Shown here in pieces: positions 52,986 to 64,000 of a stretch of DNA of 64,000 nucleotides (positions within the stretch are counted from its first letter, which is position 1; each line of letters opens with the position of its first letter). The notes beneath the pieces are model-generated. The model had not been told where the DNA came from and searched no databases. It saw only the letters and a program-made list of their open reading frames with translations. The DNA comes from Gavia stellata (lineage: Eukaryota; Chordata; Aves; Gaviiformes; Gaviidae). The DNA lies in the NCBI RefSeq assembly GCF_030936135.1, contig NC_082632.1:1-64000 (forward strand), read 5' to 3'. A program made the translations under genes and the position numbers.

Positions 52986-53905
52986 AGGAGTTGCCCAAGG
53001 AGATGCCCAAGGAGATGCCCAAGGAGTTGCCCAAGAAGCCCAAGGAGATGCCCAAGGAGCCCAAGGAGATGCCCAAGGAGATGCCCAAGGAGTTGCCCAA
53101 AATGCCCAAGGAGTTGCCGAAGGAGATGCCCAAGAAGCCCAAGGAGTTGCCCAAGGATATACTGAAGGAGTTGCCCAAGGAGTTGCCCAAGGAGATGCCC
53201 AAGGAGTTGCCCAAGATGCCCAAGGAGATGCCCAAGAAGATGTCCAAGGAGTTGCCCAAAATGTGCAAGGAGATGCCCAAGGAGATGCCCAAGGAGTTGC
53301 CCAAGGAGTTGCCCAAGGAGATGCCCAAGGAGATGCCCAAGGAGTTGCCCAAGAAGCCTAAGGAGATGCCCAAGGAGTTGCCCAAGAAGCCCAAGGAGTT
53401 GCCCAAGGATATGCTGAAGGAGTTGCCCAAGGAGTTGCCCAAGGAGATGCCCAAGGAGATGCCCAAGGAGTTGCCCAAGAAGCCCAAGGAGATGCCCAAG
53501 GAGATGCCCAAGGAGTTGCCCAAGAAGCCCAAGGAGTTGCCCAAGGATATGCTGAAGGAGTTGCCCAAGGAGTTGCCCAAGGAGATGCCCAAGGAGTTGC
53601 CCAAGGAGTTGCCCAAGGAGATGCCCAAGGAGTTGCCCAAGATGCCCAAGGAGATGCCCAAGAAGACGTCCAAGGAGTTGCCCAAAATGTGCAAGGAGAT
53701 GCCCAAGGAGATGCCCAAGGAGTTGCCCAACATGCCCAAGGAGATGCCCAAGGAGATGCCCAAGGAGTTGCCCAACATGCCCAAGGAGTTGCCCAAGGAG
53801 ATACACAAGATGCCCAAGGAGATGCCCGAGATACCCAAGGAGATGCGGAAGATGCCCAAGGAGTTGCTTAAGGAGTTGCCCAAAGAGATGCCCAATGAGG
53901 TGCTC
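52986..53905. repeat. 12-bp minisatellite (CCCAAGGAGATG/TTG)
   Basis: About 75 units of GAGATGCCCAAG or GAGTTGCCCAAG. Length divisible by three leaves several frames open on both strands (Met-Pro-Lys-Glu repeats on plus, Leu-Gly-rich on minus). No splice or promoter support for translation. Confidence 0.95.
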
Positions 53906-54235
53906 ACATCCCAAGGAAACTGGAGGCCACATCCCAAGGAAAGCAGAGGCCAAGAGAACTGGGGAACGGACTGTTCGTCGTACCTCAACCGCAGTGGTAG
54001 ACACCGGAGACTCCACACCCGGCGACCGGTAGCAGGCAGGGTCTGGCAGCGGTGTGGGGCAGGGTGCCCCTCTGTCTGGGCCACACGTGCAGGGGAGGCA
54101 GCTGCAGGCTCATTCGGGGGGCCCCAGCCCTCCCCTGGGCCCCCTAAAAGCTTGAGGGTGCGTGGGGGGGTCCCCTCAGGGCAGATCCTCCTGGACCCAC
54201 TGAAGGGAGAAGATCCTCGGAGATCCTCCTGGACC
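53906..54235. other. Spacer between two minisatellites
   Basis: Mostly unique sequence containing CATCCCAAGGAAACTGGAGG; no gene recognised. Confidence 0.4.
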
Positions 54236-54960
54236 CAGTGAAGGCAGAGGATCTTCCTCCTTGGAGAACCCTTCTAGACCCAACGAAGGCAGAGGATCTT
54301 CCTCCTTGGAGATCGTACTGGACCCAACGAAGGCAGAGGATCTTCCTCCTTGGAGATCGTCCTGGACCCAACGAAGGCAGAGGATCTTCCTCCTTGGAGA
54401 ACCCCTTTAGATCCAATGAAGGCAGAGGATCTTCCTCCTTGGAGATCCTCCTGGACCCAACGAAGGCAAAGGATCTTCCTCCTTGGAGATCGTCCTGGAC
54501 CCAACGAAGGCAGAGGATCTTCCTCCTTGGAGAACCCCTTTAGATCCAATGAAGGCAGAGGATCTTCCTCCTTGGAGATCCTCCTGGACCCAACGAAGGC
54601 AGAGGATCTTCCTCCTTGGAGATCCCCTCTAGACCCAACGAAGGCAGAGGATCTTCCTCCTTGGAGATCCCCTCTAGACCCAACAAAGGCAGAGGATCTT
54701 CCTCCTTGGAGATCCTCCTGGACCCAACAAAGGCAGAGGATCTTCCTCCTTGGAGATCGTCCTGGACCCAACGAAGGCAGAGGATCTTCCTCCTTGGAGA
54801 TCCTCCTGGACCCAACGAAGGCAGAGGATCTTCCTCCTTGGAGATCCTCCTGGACCCAACGAAGGCAGAAGATCTTCCTCCTTGGAGAACCCCTCTAGAT
54901 CCAACGAAGGCAGAGGATCTTCCTCCTTGGAGATCGTCCTGGACCCAACGAAGGCAGAAG
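54215..54960. repeat. 45-bp minisatellite (GACCCAACGAAGGCAGAGGA)
   Basis: About 16 units of 45 bp (GACCCAACGAAGGCAGAGGA, TCTTCCTCCTTGGAGATCCT). Encodes 15-residue repeats in open frames on both strands; judged non-coding. Confidence 0.95.
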
Positions 54961-55341
54961 GGATTTGCGTGTTTGCCGTTGGGCGTATTTGGGACAGTGC
55001 ACCAACATCGGTGTGGGACGTGGCCGGGAAGGGGGGACCTTCAAAAATATGGGGCATTCAGGGGGGGGACACACTACACAGGTTATGGGGGGACACGTAG
55101 CCCCAACCTTCCACCTCCTGGTAGGTGACCCGCCACCGCCACCACAGACCAGGCTCCGCTGCAGGCTGCCCGCCTGGTTGAGTTTCCCCGGTACGGGCGC
55201 AGGCAGAGGGGGGTTATTTTGGACACCGCCCCGCCTCCGCCCGCCATAATCCCTCTGACTTTCCGCACGGGAAGAGCCCAGGATTCGCCGCTCCTCCGAG
55301 GAGAAGCAGAAGCCACCCGCCGGGTTTTGCGCTAGGCTATT
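54961..55341. other. Spacer beyond the ZNF-B 3' end
   Basis: Unique sequence without recognised gene. Confidence 0.4.
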
Positions 55342-55347
55342 TTTATT
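55342..55347 (-). terminator. ZNF-B polyadenylation signal
   Basis: TTTATT on plus gives AATAAA on minus, about 1.2 kb after the ZNF-B stop. A plus-strand cluster of AATAAA at 55776-55800 is in the wrong orientation for this gene. Confidence 0.5.
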
Positions 55348-56548
55348 CACGATACAAACACATCTTCTGCTCATCTTGGGAAGAGACGGACCAGGCAGCC
55401 GGCATGGCCGTGACCCCAAAACCCCCAGGAAACTCCCCCCCCGCCCCGGATTTGGGTCGTGTTCCCCATCCCTGAGGTTCACCCCAAAGGTTCCCCTCTT
55501 TTCAGCTGGGAAATACCCGCAGGTGACTCTCCCCGTCATCTCCTGGGGCTTTTTTTCCAGCCATGGGTGGTGCCACCTCCTCCCCATCACCCATGGCTTC
55601 CCACCATGGGTTCCTTCGCACGGTGGTTGATCAAGCAACCCAAGAGGAGCCACCGCGTCCCCGTGCCAGCTCGGGGACAAACCCTCCTCCCTCGTCCCCA
55701 GCTTTTGTCCCCAACAGCCCTCCAGCTCACCCCAAGACGTTGGGTTCCTCCAACCGCGGGTGGGCTCCCGCCAAATAAATACAATAAATACATTAAATAA
55801 ACCACTCAACGCCGGGTCCGCGCCGAAGCATCGCCGGCAGCCGAACGGCGGGGCTGGGAACCGGCGGGGGTGGACGCCGGGGCTCGTTTCTTAAACAACA
55901 AAGCCAGAAAAAAATGGGGTTTTTGGTTTTTTGCCCCAAATGGTGTCGTTTGGTAGATGGCATCATCACGCCCCAAGCGCGGCTGGGAGGATTCGGGCTT
56001 TGGGTGTCGGTCAAAGCTGGCAGCACAGGGAAGGGGGGATGGTCAAGGGGATGAAGCCACCCCAAATATTTTGGGGTCTCTCCGAGTTCGGCAAAGGAGC
56101 CGGTGGGAATCTCCCGCACCCCCAACCCCATCCCCTTCCCTCCGCGCCTCCCCAGCCGCTCGGCACCGTCTCCCCAACACCTGTGGAGGTGGTTTCTCCC
56201 GGACTACGCGTGGAGAAGGAGCACGGTCGGGATGTCCCGATGTCCGTCGGTAGGATTAGGTCTGATTTCCTGGAGGGGCCCCCCCCGCCCCCAATTCCCA
56301 CCCGGCCCCCCAGCCCCGTCTCCATCCTCCCCTATCTACCCTACCTTCCTACGCTACCCTACAAAAACTACGTCCTCGGGGCCGGCGTTGGTGCCACCGG
56401 GGGACATCACCGGCTTGGGAGCACCCATCCCCGTGGCACCCATCACACATGGGGGCTACCCGAGGCACCCTGCGGCAGCGGCGGGGGGATGGGAACCAGC
56501 CGAGGGGGTCAACCCTATGTGTGTCCCCCCCGCCCCACCGTCCCCCGG

Positions 56549-58388
56549 TTAACAGGGCGTGAGCTCATCCGGCGGTTCCTCTGGCGGCTCCTCGCCGTGG
56601 CTACGGAGATGACGGTGAAGGTGGGAGCTGACGCCGAAACGTCGGCCGCACTGCGGGCAAGGGAAAGGCTTCTCGCCGGCGTGCGCCCGTCGGTGCTTAG
56701 CCAACGCCGAACCGTCGGCAAACGCCTTGCCGCAATCGGGACAGGCGTGCCGGGGACCGGCGTGAGCCCGTTGGTGCTTATGGAAGTGTAGGGTGCTGTT
56801 GAAGCTCTTCCCGCAATCGGCACAGATGTGGGGTTGCCCGCCGGCGTGGGTACGTTGATGTCGGTAGAGATGGGAGGTCCGGCCAAAACGTTTGCCGCAG
56901 TCCCCGCATTGGTAGGGTCGTTCGCCGGTATGGATACGCTGGTGTCGTTCCCAATGCGAGCTCCAAGAAAAACTCTTCCCGCAATCACCACAACGGTACG
57001 GTTTCTCACCGCCGCCATGGAGGCTACGCCGATGCCGGGCGTATTGGGCACGGGCGCCGAAGGCTTTACCGCACTCTTCGCAACGGAAAGGACCATCACC
57101 CAGATGAAGGCGTTGGTGTTTGACCAACGCCGGCCCATCGCCAAAACTTTTCCGGCACAAGGTGCACTTGTAGGGTCGTTGGCCAGTGTGGGTGCGTTGG
57201 TGCCGGTCAAAATGGAGGGTGCTACCAAAACTACGCCCGCAATACGTGCAGATGTAAGAGCGACCGCCAGCGTGGGTGCGTTGGTGCCGGTAGAGGTGGG
57301 AGCTCCGGCTAAAACGCTTACCGCATTCGGGGCACTGGTAGGGCTTCTCACCGGTATGGACACGTTGGTGCCGGTCAAAATGAGAGCTCCAACTGAAGCT
57401 CTTACCGCAGTGACCGCATTGGAAGGGCAAGCGACCGGTGTGCAACCGTTGGTGGGTCACCAGCTCCTTGTTACGGCGAAAACTCTTGCCGCACTCCTCG
57501 CATTTATACGGCAAGCCGCGGGGACGCGCCGGTGGAGCCGGTGGAGCCGGTTGTTCATCGGCGTGAGCCCGTTGATGCCGGTAGAGGTTGGAGCTGACGT
57601 TGAAGCTCTTACCGCAGTGAAGGCAGAGGAAGGGTTTCTCGCCGGTGTGGGTCCGCTGGTGTTTGCTGAAGTGGGAGCTGCAGCTGAAGTTCTTGCCGCA
57701 CTCGCCGCACTCGTAACTCTTCTGCAAGACAATGATGCTCTTGAAGTTGGAGAAGGCGCCAGCTCCCGATCCGGTTTTACTGCCGCGCCGACCTCCCGCC
57801 GCGCCAGGGGAGTCGATCTGCTGGACCACCGTCCACTGCAAGGTCTCCCGTCCCGGGCTCCGTTCGCCCGGTGAACCCTCCTGGGGGTGAGCCGACAAGG
57901 TGGCCGGATCCAGCTCGACGATCTCAGGGTCACCGGCTGGCGGGGGGTCCGTCTCGGGGTCGCTCGGTGTCCCTGGGATGGCAGAAGTGGGGTTGAGGGG
58001 GGGCAGATGGGGGGGTCAGTGCCGGTGCGGGGTGGGGGTTAACGGCGATGGTGACCCCCTCCCCACGGGGACCTCCAAGGGGGCTGCGCTGGCGCACCCC
58101 ATAACTTTGCGCTCGGCACGTCCTCGGCGCCGGGACCAAGGACACGGGTTCCGTTTTGGGGGGGGGTGACGGACACACCGGGGGATGTGGGTGCCCGTGG
58201 TGGGGGCCGGGGGTCTCCACCCCCTTCCCATGGCCGGAGCGCAATGAGAACCCACCCCGGCGCCGCCACGTCCCCCCCAACCCTCCTCGACACTTACTCT
58301 GCGTCGCCGGGGGGTCGTAGGCGTCCTCCTCCCCGTCACCCCCAAAAAGCACCGTCTGCTCCGGCTCCGCAGCCCCCCAGGGATCCAT
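56549..58388 (-). CDS. ZNF-B, C2H2 zinc-finger protein
   Basis: Two coding exons on the minus strand, 58388-58298 and 57972-56549, joined in phase 1, total 1515 nt, 504 residues. Exon 1 gives an acidic MDPWGAAEPEQTVLFGGDG leader; exon 2 adds DPEIVELDPATLSAHPQE then thirteen C2H2 fingers, starting with YECGECGKNFSCSSHFSKHQ and ending with CPQCGRRFGVSSHLHRHLRS. Most linkers are TGEKP-like or AGG-type. Finger 8 has a four-residue His-His spacing (HRRSLH). The tail is EEPPEEPPDELTPC. No KRAB, SCAN or BTB domain is visible. Probably a nuclear DNA-binding protein of unknown target. The acceptor for exon 1 is GGCTTTCCAG at 58428-58426, leaving 37 nt of UTR. Confidence 0.88.
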
Positions 58389-58689
58389 CGCCCGTTCCCG
58401 CACCTCGGCCGGCGGCACGGGGAGCCTGGAAAGCCGACGGCACCCCGTCACCATCCTTCGGCACCCCCCCCTCAAAAAGCATCGCCGGGGGGTTCGGGGA
58501 AGTTTGGGGTTCAGCAGGATGGCGGGTGGGGGGGGGTCCCAGCGCACGGCAGGAGGAAGAGTTTGGGGGTCCCGGTTTGTGGCGCGTCCCCGTACCCCGT
58601 GGGTGACACCGAGGGGGGGGACACACACACCAGAGGTCCCGGTGCTTGGTGGGTGACGCTGGGTGCTCGGGTAGGACCACCTTGGGCAC

Positions 58690-59545
58690 CCCAGGGCCGC
58701 TGCGGGATAGAGGGGACCCCCCCGGCCCCCCATCCCCACCAGCCCTATAGGGGACAGAGGGGACCCCCCCCAGTCCCCCCAGCCCTGCTCCCTCTGTATG
58801 GGATGGAGGGGACCCCCCATCCCCGCTCCCCACCAGCCCTATAGGGGACAGAGGGGATCCAGCCCCATAGGGGACAGAGGGGACCCCCCAGCCCCACCAG
58901 CTCTATAGGGGACAGAGGGGACCCCCTCAGACCCCCATACCCGCTCCCTCTATATGGGATGGAGGGGACCCCCCATCCCCGCTCCCCACCAGCCCTATAG
59001 GGGACAGAGGGAACCCCCATGGCCCCCCATCTGTGCTCCCTCTATACGGAACAGAGGGGAACCCCCGGCCCCACATCCCCACTGCCCTATAGGGGACAGA
59101 GGGGGCCCCCCGTCCCCACTGGCCCTATAGGGGACAGAGCGGTTGCCCCCAGCACCTCATCCCCACTGCCCTATAGGGGACAGAGGAGACCCAGCCCTAT
59201 AGGGGACAAAGGGGACCCCCCCGGCCCCCCATCCCCGCTCCTTCTATACGGGACAGAGGGGAACCCCCGGCCCCATATCCCCACCAGCCCTATAGGGGAC
59301 AGAGGAGACCCAGCCCTATAGGGGACAGAGGGAACCCCCCCGGCCCCGCTCCCTTTATATGGGACAGAGGGGACCCCCCATCCCCCCTCCCCACCAGCCC
59401 TATAGGGGACAAAGGGGACCCCCCCCGACCCCCCAGCCCTATAGGGGACAGAGGGGACCCCCCGGCCCCACATCGCCACTGCCCTATAGGGGACAGAAGA
59501 GACCCAGCCCTATAGGGGACAGAGGGGACCCCCCCGGCCCCCCCT
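58690..59545. repeat. ZNF-B intron array (CCCTATAGGGGACAGAGGGG)
   Basis: Units near 40-50 bp with CCCTATAGGGGACAGAGGGG, again built around the CTATAG palindrome. Confidence 0.92.
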
Positions 59546-59649
59546 CCCCTCTCCCCCTCCCGGGGACAAAGCGGGGCGGCGCCGGCAGCGTCCCCCACCC
59601 CCCGGGGGGGGCCCCCCCCCATCGCCTGTGTGTCCCCCCCCCCCATTAC

Positions 59650-59975
59650 CTACCACCCCGTCGCGGGTGGGGGGGACCCGCCACCCACCCCCCCCACGGC
59701 GACAACGCCACTCCGGTGCCTCCGCTCGTGGCCGTGTCTGTGTGTATGTGTGTGTCCCCCCCCCCCGTGTGTGTGTGTGTCCCCCCCCTTCCTGTCTGGG
59801 CCCCCCCCCCCGGTCCCGGCTGCACCATCCCCTTCCTGTGTGTCCGGGCTCACCCAACCGGGCTGCAACAGCCCCGCCGCCGCCCCCCACCCTCCTTTCC
59901 CCCCCCCCCCAAAAAAAAATATCCCCCCCCCCCCATCTCCTCTCCTCCATCGCCTCCGCATCCCTCCGCTACCAG
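59650..59975. promoter_or_regulatory. Bidirectional ZNF-B / ZNF-C promoter
   Basis: Two outward-facing donors mark back-to-back first exons: minus-strand GGTAG|GTAATG after 59650 (ZNF-B) and plus-strand ACCAG|GTAACG after 59975 (ZNF-C). The 325 bp between them holds both 5'UTR exons and the start sites. A (GT)n tract lies at 59740-59782. Confidence 0.5.
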
Positions 59976-60455
59976 GTAACGGCGGGGGGGGGGCACCCCC
60001 GGGGATATGGGGGGGGGGCACCCCGCCCAACCGCACCCCACGGGCCCCCCCCACCTTGAAACGGGGCGATTTGGGGGGGGGCACCCCCTATTCTCCCCCA
60101 CCCCCTTCTATTTCTCCCCCCCCCTCCCCCGGCCGCCTTCACCTCGCTCAGATTTTCCCTCCCCCCCCCCCCCATCCAGCCGCGTTGTGTTTTCACCCCC
60201 CCCCAAATCCCCCCCCCCTCCTCGCACCCCCCCCCGACATTCTCCCCCGACCCCCCCCATTTCTCCCCCCTCTGCATTCAACCGCGGTTCCCATTTTCCC
60301 TCCAGCCCTGCTGCATTTTAACGCCCCCCCCCCTTATTTTTCCGTCCCCCCCCCTTAATTTCCACCCCTTGTCTTCACCTCGGGGGTGCTGAACCCCCCC
60401 ATCCCCACCCCCGCTCCCTGGGGTCACCCCAACCCTTATTTAAGTGCCCCCCAAC
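59976..60455. other. C-rich part of ZNF-C intron 1
   Basis: Long C runs and CCCCCCATTTCTCCCC words; no gene recognised. Confidence 0.5.
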
Positions 60456-61075
60456 ATTCCGGGGGGGGCATGTGGGTTTGGGGGGCATCTGGATGGGGCA
60501 TATGGAGTTGGGGGGCATTTGGGGGGGGTAACTGGGTTTGGGGGGCATGTGGGGGGGAATCTGGGTTTGGGGGGCATGTGGGGGGGAATCTGGGTTTGGG
60601 GGGCATCTGGGGGGGGCATGTGGGGTTTGGGGGGCACCTGTGTTTGGGGGGCATGTTGGGGGGCATGTGGGTTTTGGGGGGGCATCTGGGAGGGTGTATG
60701 TGGGGTTTGGGGGGCATCTGGGGGGGGCATGTGGGGTTGGGGGGCATCTGGGAGGGGACATGTGGGGCTGGGGGGCATCTGGGGGGAATCTGGGTTTGGG
60801 GGGCCTTTTGGGGGGGCATGTGGGGTTTGGGGGGCATCGAGGGGGGCATCTGGGTTTGGGGGGCATCCGGGGGGGCATTGGGGGGTCATCTGGGGGTTGG
60901 GGAGCATGTGGGGTGGGGGGCATCCGGGGTTTGGGGGGGCATTCGGGGTTGGGGGGCACCGGGGGTTGGGGGGCATCTGGGGGGGCGCATCTGGGGGTGG
61001 GGGGGGGCATCTGGGGTGTGGGGGGGCATCTGGTGTGGGGGGGCATCTGGGGTGGGGGGGCCCCTTCCCACAGGG
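60456..61075. repeat. ZNF-C intron 1 GGGGGGCATCTGGGTTTG array
   Basis: Units of about 20-35 bp of GGGGGGCATGTGGGGTTTGG; plus strand strongly G-quadruplex-prone. Confidence 0.9.
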
Positions 61076-61395
61076 TAGTTACTGAGGGCGCTTTGGGGTG
61101 AAGCCCACCCCAAACACCGGGGGGGGGGGGGGCAGCGAGTCGTACCCCATCCCCCATTGCCACCCGACCGTGACACCCCCAGGGTGATGCGGGGACACCC
61201 CCACCCCCCCCCCCCCCCGGGTCCCTACATCCAGCAAGGCATGGCTGGGGGAGGGGGGGCACCCATTTTGGGGGTGTCCTCACCTCCCCCCCCCCAGCCT
61301 TGGACCCCAATACCTGAAGCGGAGCCGTTTGCGTTGCAGGGACCCCCTTCCGCCGCGCCCCGGCCCCCCCCGAAACGCGCCGGCACCGGGCCGAG

Positions 61396-64000
61396 ATGCA
61401 GGAGAGCTACGAGAGCGTCATCTCCCTGGGTGAGGCTCCTAATTCCCCTTAATTTCTCCCTAATTTATTATTAATCAAAGAGAATAAAAGGAAATTAATT
61501 ACCTTAATTAGCGGCTGAATCCATACGGTTGAAAAGCACCAAAATCACCGGATTTCACCTTAAATAGAACCCGTGGCGGGGATTCAACCAGCACCCCCTT
61601 TCCAGCCGGGGCTTTACGACCCCGGCGTCCTCAGCCGTCCCCACCGTTAGAATTTTTGGGGCAGAAAGAGCTCTAACCGGTACCCCACCCTCTCCCCCCT
61701 TAGCCGAAGAAATCGCCATCAGTTGGCCACGGATCACCGCCTTCGCCGAATCGCACCGGAGGAGAGGCTTGGTGTCTGGTAAGTCACCCATAGCGATGCC
61801 GATCGGTGCCGGTGACGCCCAGAAAACCTCTTTTGGAAGTCCCGAAACGACGGGGTGATGGATTCAGGAGATGGGAAAACAGCCGGAGCCCACCGCCGCA
61901 ACGCCGGGAAGGATGCGGGCAGCCAACCGGTGGGTTTTCGGCGGCGGGGCTGGATCCTCACCCCTTTTTTTTTGATTTCCCCTGTAGACGATGGGTTGTT
62001 GAGCGAGAACGAAGAGGAAGACCCACCACCCGGCGAGCTGGAGAAGGTGGACGCCGAGGGGACGCCGGCGGGGAAGCCCAAGGGGGGCAGCCCCACTGGT
62101 GGAGAGGGGACAAAGCCCGGCGACGGTCCCCAAAAACCGGAGAACCAGCCCAGAAAGCCATCGGGCAAGCGACAGGGTAAATCGGGCCACCGAGGCTTCA
62201 AGAAATTCCCCCCACGGAGCTTGCTCGGCCACGGCCGTTGCCACGACTGCGGCAAAGCTTTGGCTTTCGGTTCAGCCTTCACCAAACGCCGGCGAGGGAC
62301 CGAACGACCCCATAAATGCCCCGAATGCGGGAAATGTTTTCGGCTCAGCTCCACCCTCATCACCCACCAACGCCGGCATGCCAGCGATAAACCCTACAAG
62401 TGCCCCGATTGCGGCAAGACCTTCAGCGTTGGTTCGGCGTTCATCCAACATCAACGAGTGCATGCCGGCGCCGGTGCCGGCGCGGCGCCTTGCCAATGCG
62501 GCGTCTGCGGGAAGAGTTTCCCGGCCAGCGCCAGTTTGGTGAAGCACCAAAAATTACACCTGGAGGAAAAACCCTACAAATGTGGGGATTGCGGGAAGGG
62601 TTTCAACTGGAATTCCCATCTGGAGCGGCATCGACGGATCCACACCGGCGAAAAGCCTTATGCCTGCCCGGAATGCGGGAAGAGCTTCAGTTGGAGCTCC
62701 CACCTCGACCGGCATCGCCGTACCCACGCCGTCACTGGCGAACCCGCTTGCCGTTGTGCCGACTGCGGTCGCTGCCCGGCTCCTGGCGACGCCGAAGGCT
62801 CCAAAACCCCTGAGAAGCCCTTGCAGTGCGGTGAATGTGGGAAGGGCTTCACCAAGAGCGCGGCGTTGGCCAAGCACCGGCGCGCCCACGCCGGCGAGAA
62901 GCCCTACAAGTGCGGGGAGTGCGGGAAGGGTTTCGGCTTGAACGCCGCGTTGCTGCAGCATCAACGGAGCCACGCCGCCGGCAAACCCTACCAATGCGGT
63001 GATTGCGGTAAGAGCTTTGCCTGGAGCTCCCATCTTGACCGGCATCGCCGTATCCATATGGGCGAGAAACCCTACCGTTGCGGGGATTGCGGGAAGAGTT
63101 TCTCCCAAAGTTCCCACTTGGAGAGGCACCAACGCGTCCATGCCGGCGCCGAGCAACCCTGCCAATGCACCGATTGCGGCAAGAGCTTCTTGGCCTCCAA
63201 CAAGCGCCGACGGCTGTTGACCGGCACCGGTGAACGACCCTGTAAGTGTACCGATTGCGGGAAGAGCTTTCTTTGGGGTTCCCGTGCCCGACCGGCACCG
63301 GAGAGGACCCATAAGTGCAGCGAGTGTGGGAAGAGCTTCACTTACCGGGCGGAGAACGTCAAGCACCAGGGGACGCAGACGGGGGAGAAACCCTATACCT
63401 GCCCCGAATGTGGGAAGAGCTTCGGGCAAAATTCGGCGTTGGTGAAGCATCGCCGGATGCACACGGGAGAAAAGCCCTACAAGTGCGGGGACTGCGGGAA
63501 GAGTTTCAGCGTCCGCTCCAACCTCATCAAACATCAACGGACCCACCTTGGCGAGAAGCCCTACAAGTGTCCCGATTGCGGGAAGGGTTTCATCCAGAAG
63601 TCGGACCTCACCAAGCACCGCCGGATGCACACCGGGGAGAAACCCTACAAGTGCAACGTCTGCGGCAAATGCTTCAGCGTCTCCTCCAACCTCATCAAGC
63701 ACCAACGCATCCACCTCGGCGAGAAACCCTACCAATGCTCCGAATGCGGCAAGAGCTTCATCCAACGCTCCGAGCTCACCATCCACCAACGCGTCCACAC
63801 CGGCGAGAAGCCCTACAAGTGTCCCGAGTGCGGCAAGTGCTTCAGCCGTAGCTCCCACCTCAACCGCCACCAACGCACCCACGCCGGGGACAAGCCCAAA
63901 GCCGCTGCCGCTGCCGCCGCCAATCCCTCCGGCGCCTTCTCCAGCGCCGCCTTCTCCCCGCCATTGGGCGGCCCGGCGGCCCCCATCCCCTCGCTGCCCT
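61396..64000 (+). CDS. ZNF-C, C2H2 zinc-finger protein with KRAB-A stub (partial, right edge)
   Basis: Three exons are seen: 61340-61429 (ATG at 61396), 61704-61778, and 61988 open to the window end, all joined in phase 1. The start [12 protein letters not shown] and the exon [20 protein letters not shown] are the same as in ZNF-A with two or three changes. The last exon has an acidic/Pro/Gly linker then about 20 finger units, of which about 15 are intact. Degenerate ones include [20 protein letters not shown], one lacking its whole C-terminal half at 62755-62815, and units at 63168-63300 without histidines. The final fingers and the [20 protein letters not shown] tail match ZNF-A almost exactly. 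The stop codon lies beyond 64000. The region upstream of the ATG in its exon is open (GTPFRRAPAPPETRRHRAE), so an earlier start is not excluded. Confidence 0.87.
61704..61778 (+). CDS. ZNF-C second coding exon ([14 protein letters not shown])
   Basis: 75 nt, acceptor CCCCCTTAG, donor TCTG|GTAAGT. Same length and phase as ZNF-A 50228-50302. Confidence 0.85.

Noticed and set aside
52991..54241. 416-residue Met-Pro-Lys-Glu protein
   Set aside because: 12-bp minisatellite open in several frames on both strands; no promoter, splice or domain evidence. Kept only as a low-interest finding.
55776..55800. AATAAA cluster as a gene end
   Set aside because: It is on the plus strand within the minus-strand ZNF-B 3'UTR, with no plus-strand gene upstream.
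60386..61101. Gly-rich and Pro-rich open frames
   Set aside because: Translation of the GGGGGGCATCTGGG array in ZNF-C intron 1.

Overview
The window looks like a bird genome, most likely a very GC-rich microchromosome or dot chromosome. Reasons: intron-bearing vertebrate genes with bird-like divergence from their mammalian homologues, extreme GC content, and almost every intron and intergenic gap filled by a different G-rich or C-rich minisatellite. There are no bacterial operons, no CRISPR array, and I saw no intact transposon. The species cannot be named from the sequence alone.

Layout. 1-2230: minus-strand fragment of a C-type-lectin-like receptor (ITIM-bearing tail exon plus membrane exon); the rest lies off the left edge. 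2430-13990: minisatellites, with an orphan CpG/CCAAT promoter near 8005-8135, a possible minus-strand 3' end at 4709-5174, and a MARE at 4658. 13990-37440: DDR1, the collagen-receptor tyrosine kinase, on the plus strand, with 17 coding exons (16744-36039), a probable 5'UTR exon and a repeat-rich 3'UTR. 41686-43760: IER3, two exons, with AU-rich 3'UTR elements. 44100-52700: a minus-strand C2H2 zinc-finger gene (ZNF-A). 55330-59800: a second minus-strand zinc-finger gene (ZNF-B). 59830-64000: a plus-strand zinc-finger gene (ZNF-C), head-to-head with ZNF-B, paralogous to ZNF-A, and running off the right edge.

DDR1 and IER3 are neighbours in the human MHC region on 6p21, so the window keeps a piece of that synteny. 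DDR1 encodes a membrane receptor that binds collagen and signals through a cytoplasmic tyrosine kinase. IER3 is an immediate-early regulator of stress and survival. The zinc-finger genes look like nuclear DNA-binding proteins; two keep only a 12-residue stub of a KRAB A box. Gene models were built by hand from splice signals, phase and homology remembered from the human proteins. Coding phases add up to exact codon multiples for DDR1 (after allowing two one-base C-run insertions), IER3, ZNF-A and ZNF-B.

The most unusual signal is how the repeats relate to the genes. Several DDR1 introns are filled by arrays whose first copy overlaps the splice donor. One intron holds two long arrays complementary to each other (a giant inverted repeat). 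A CTATAG-centred palindrome recurs in many otherwise unrelated arrays. Nearly all long open frames in the window are artefacts of repeat units with lengths divisible by three.
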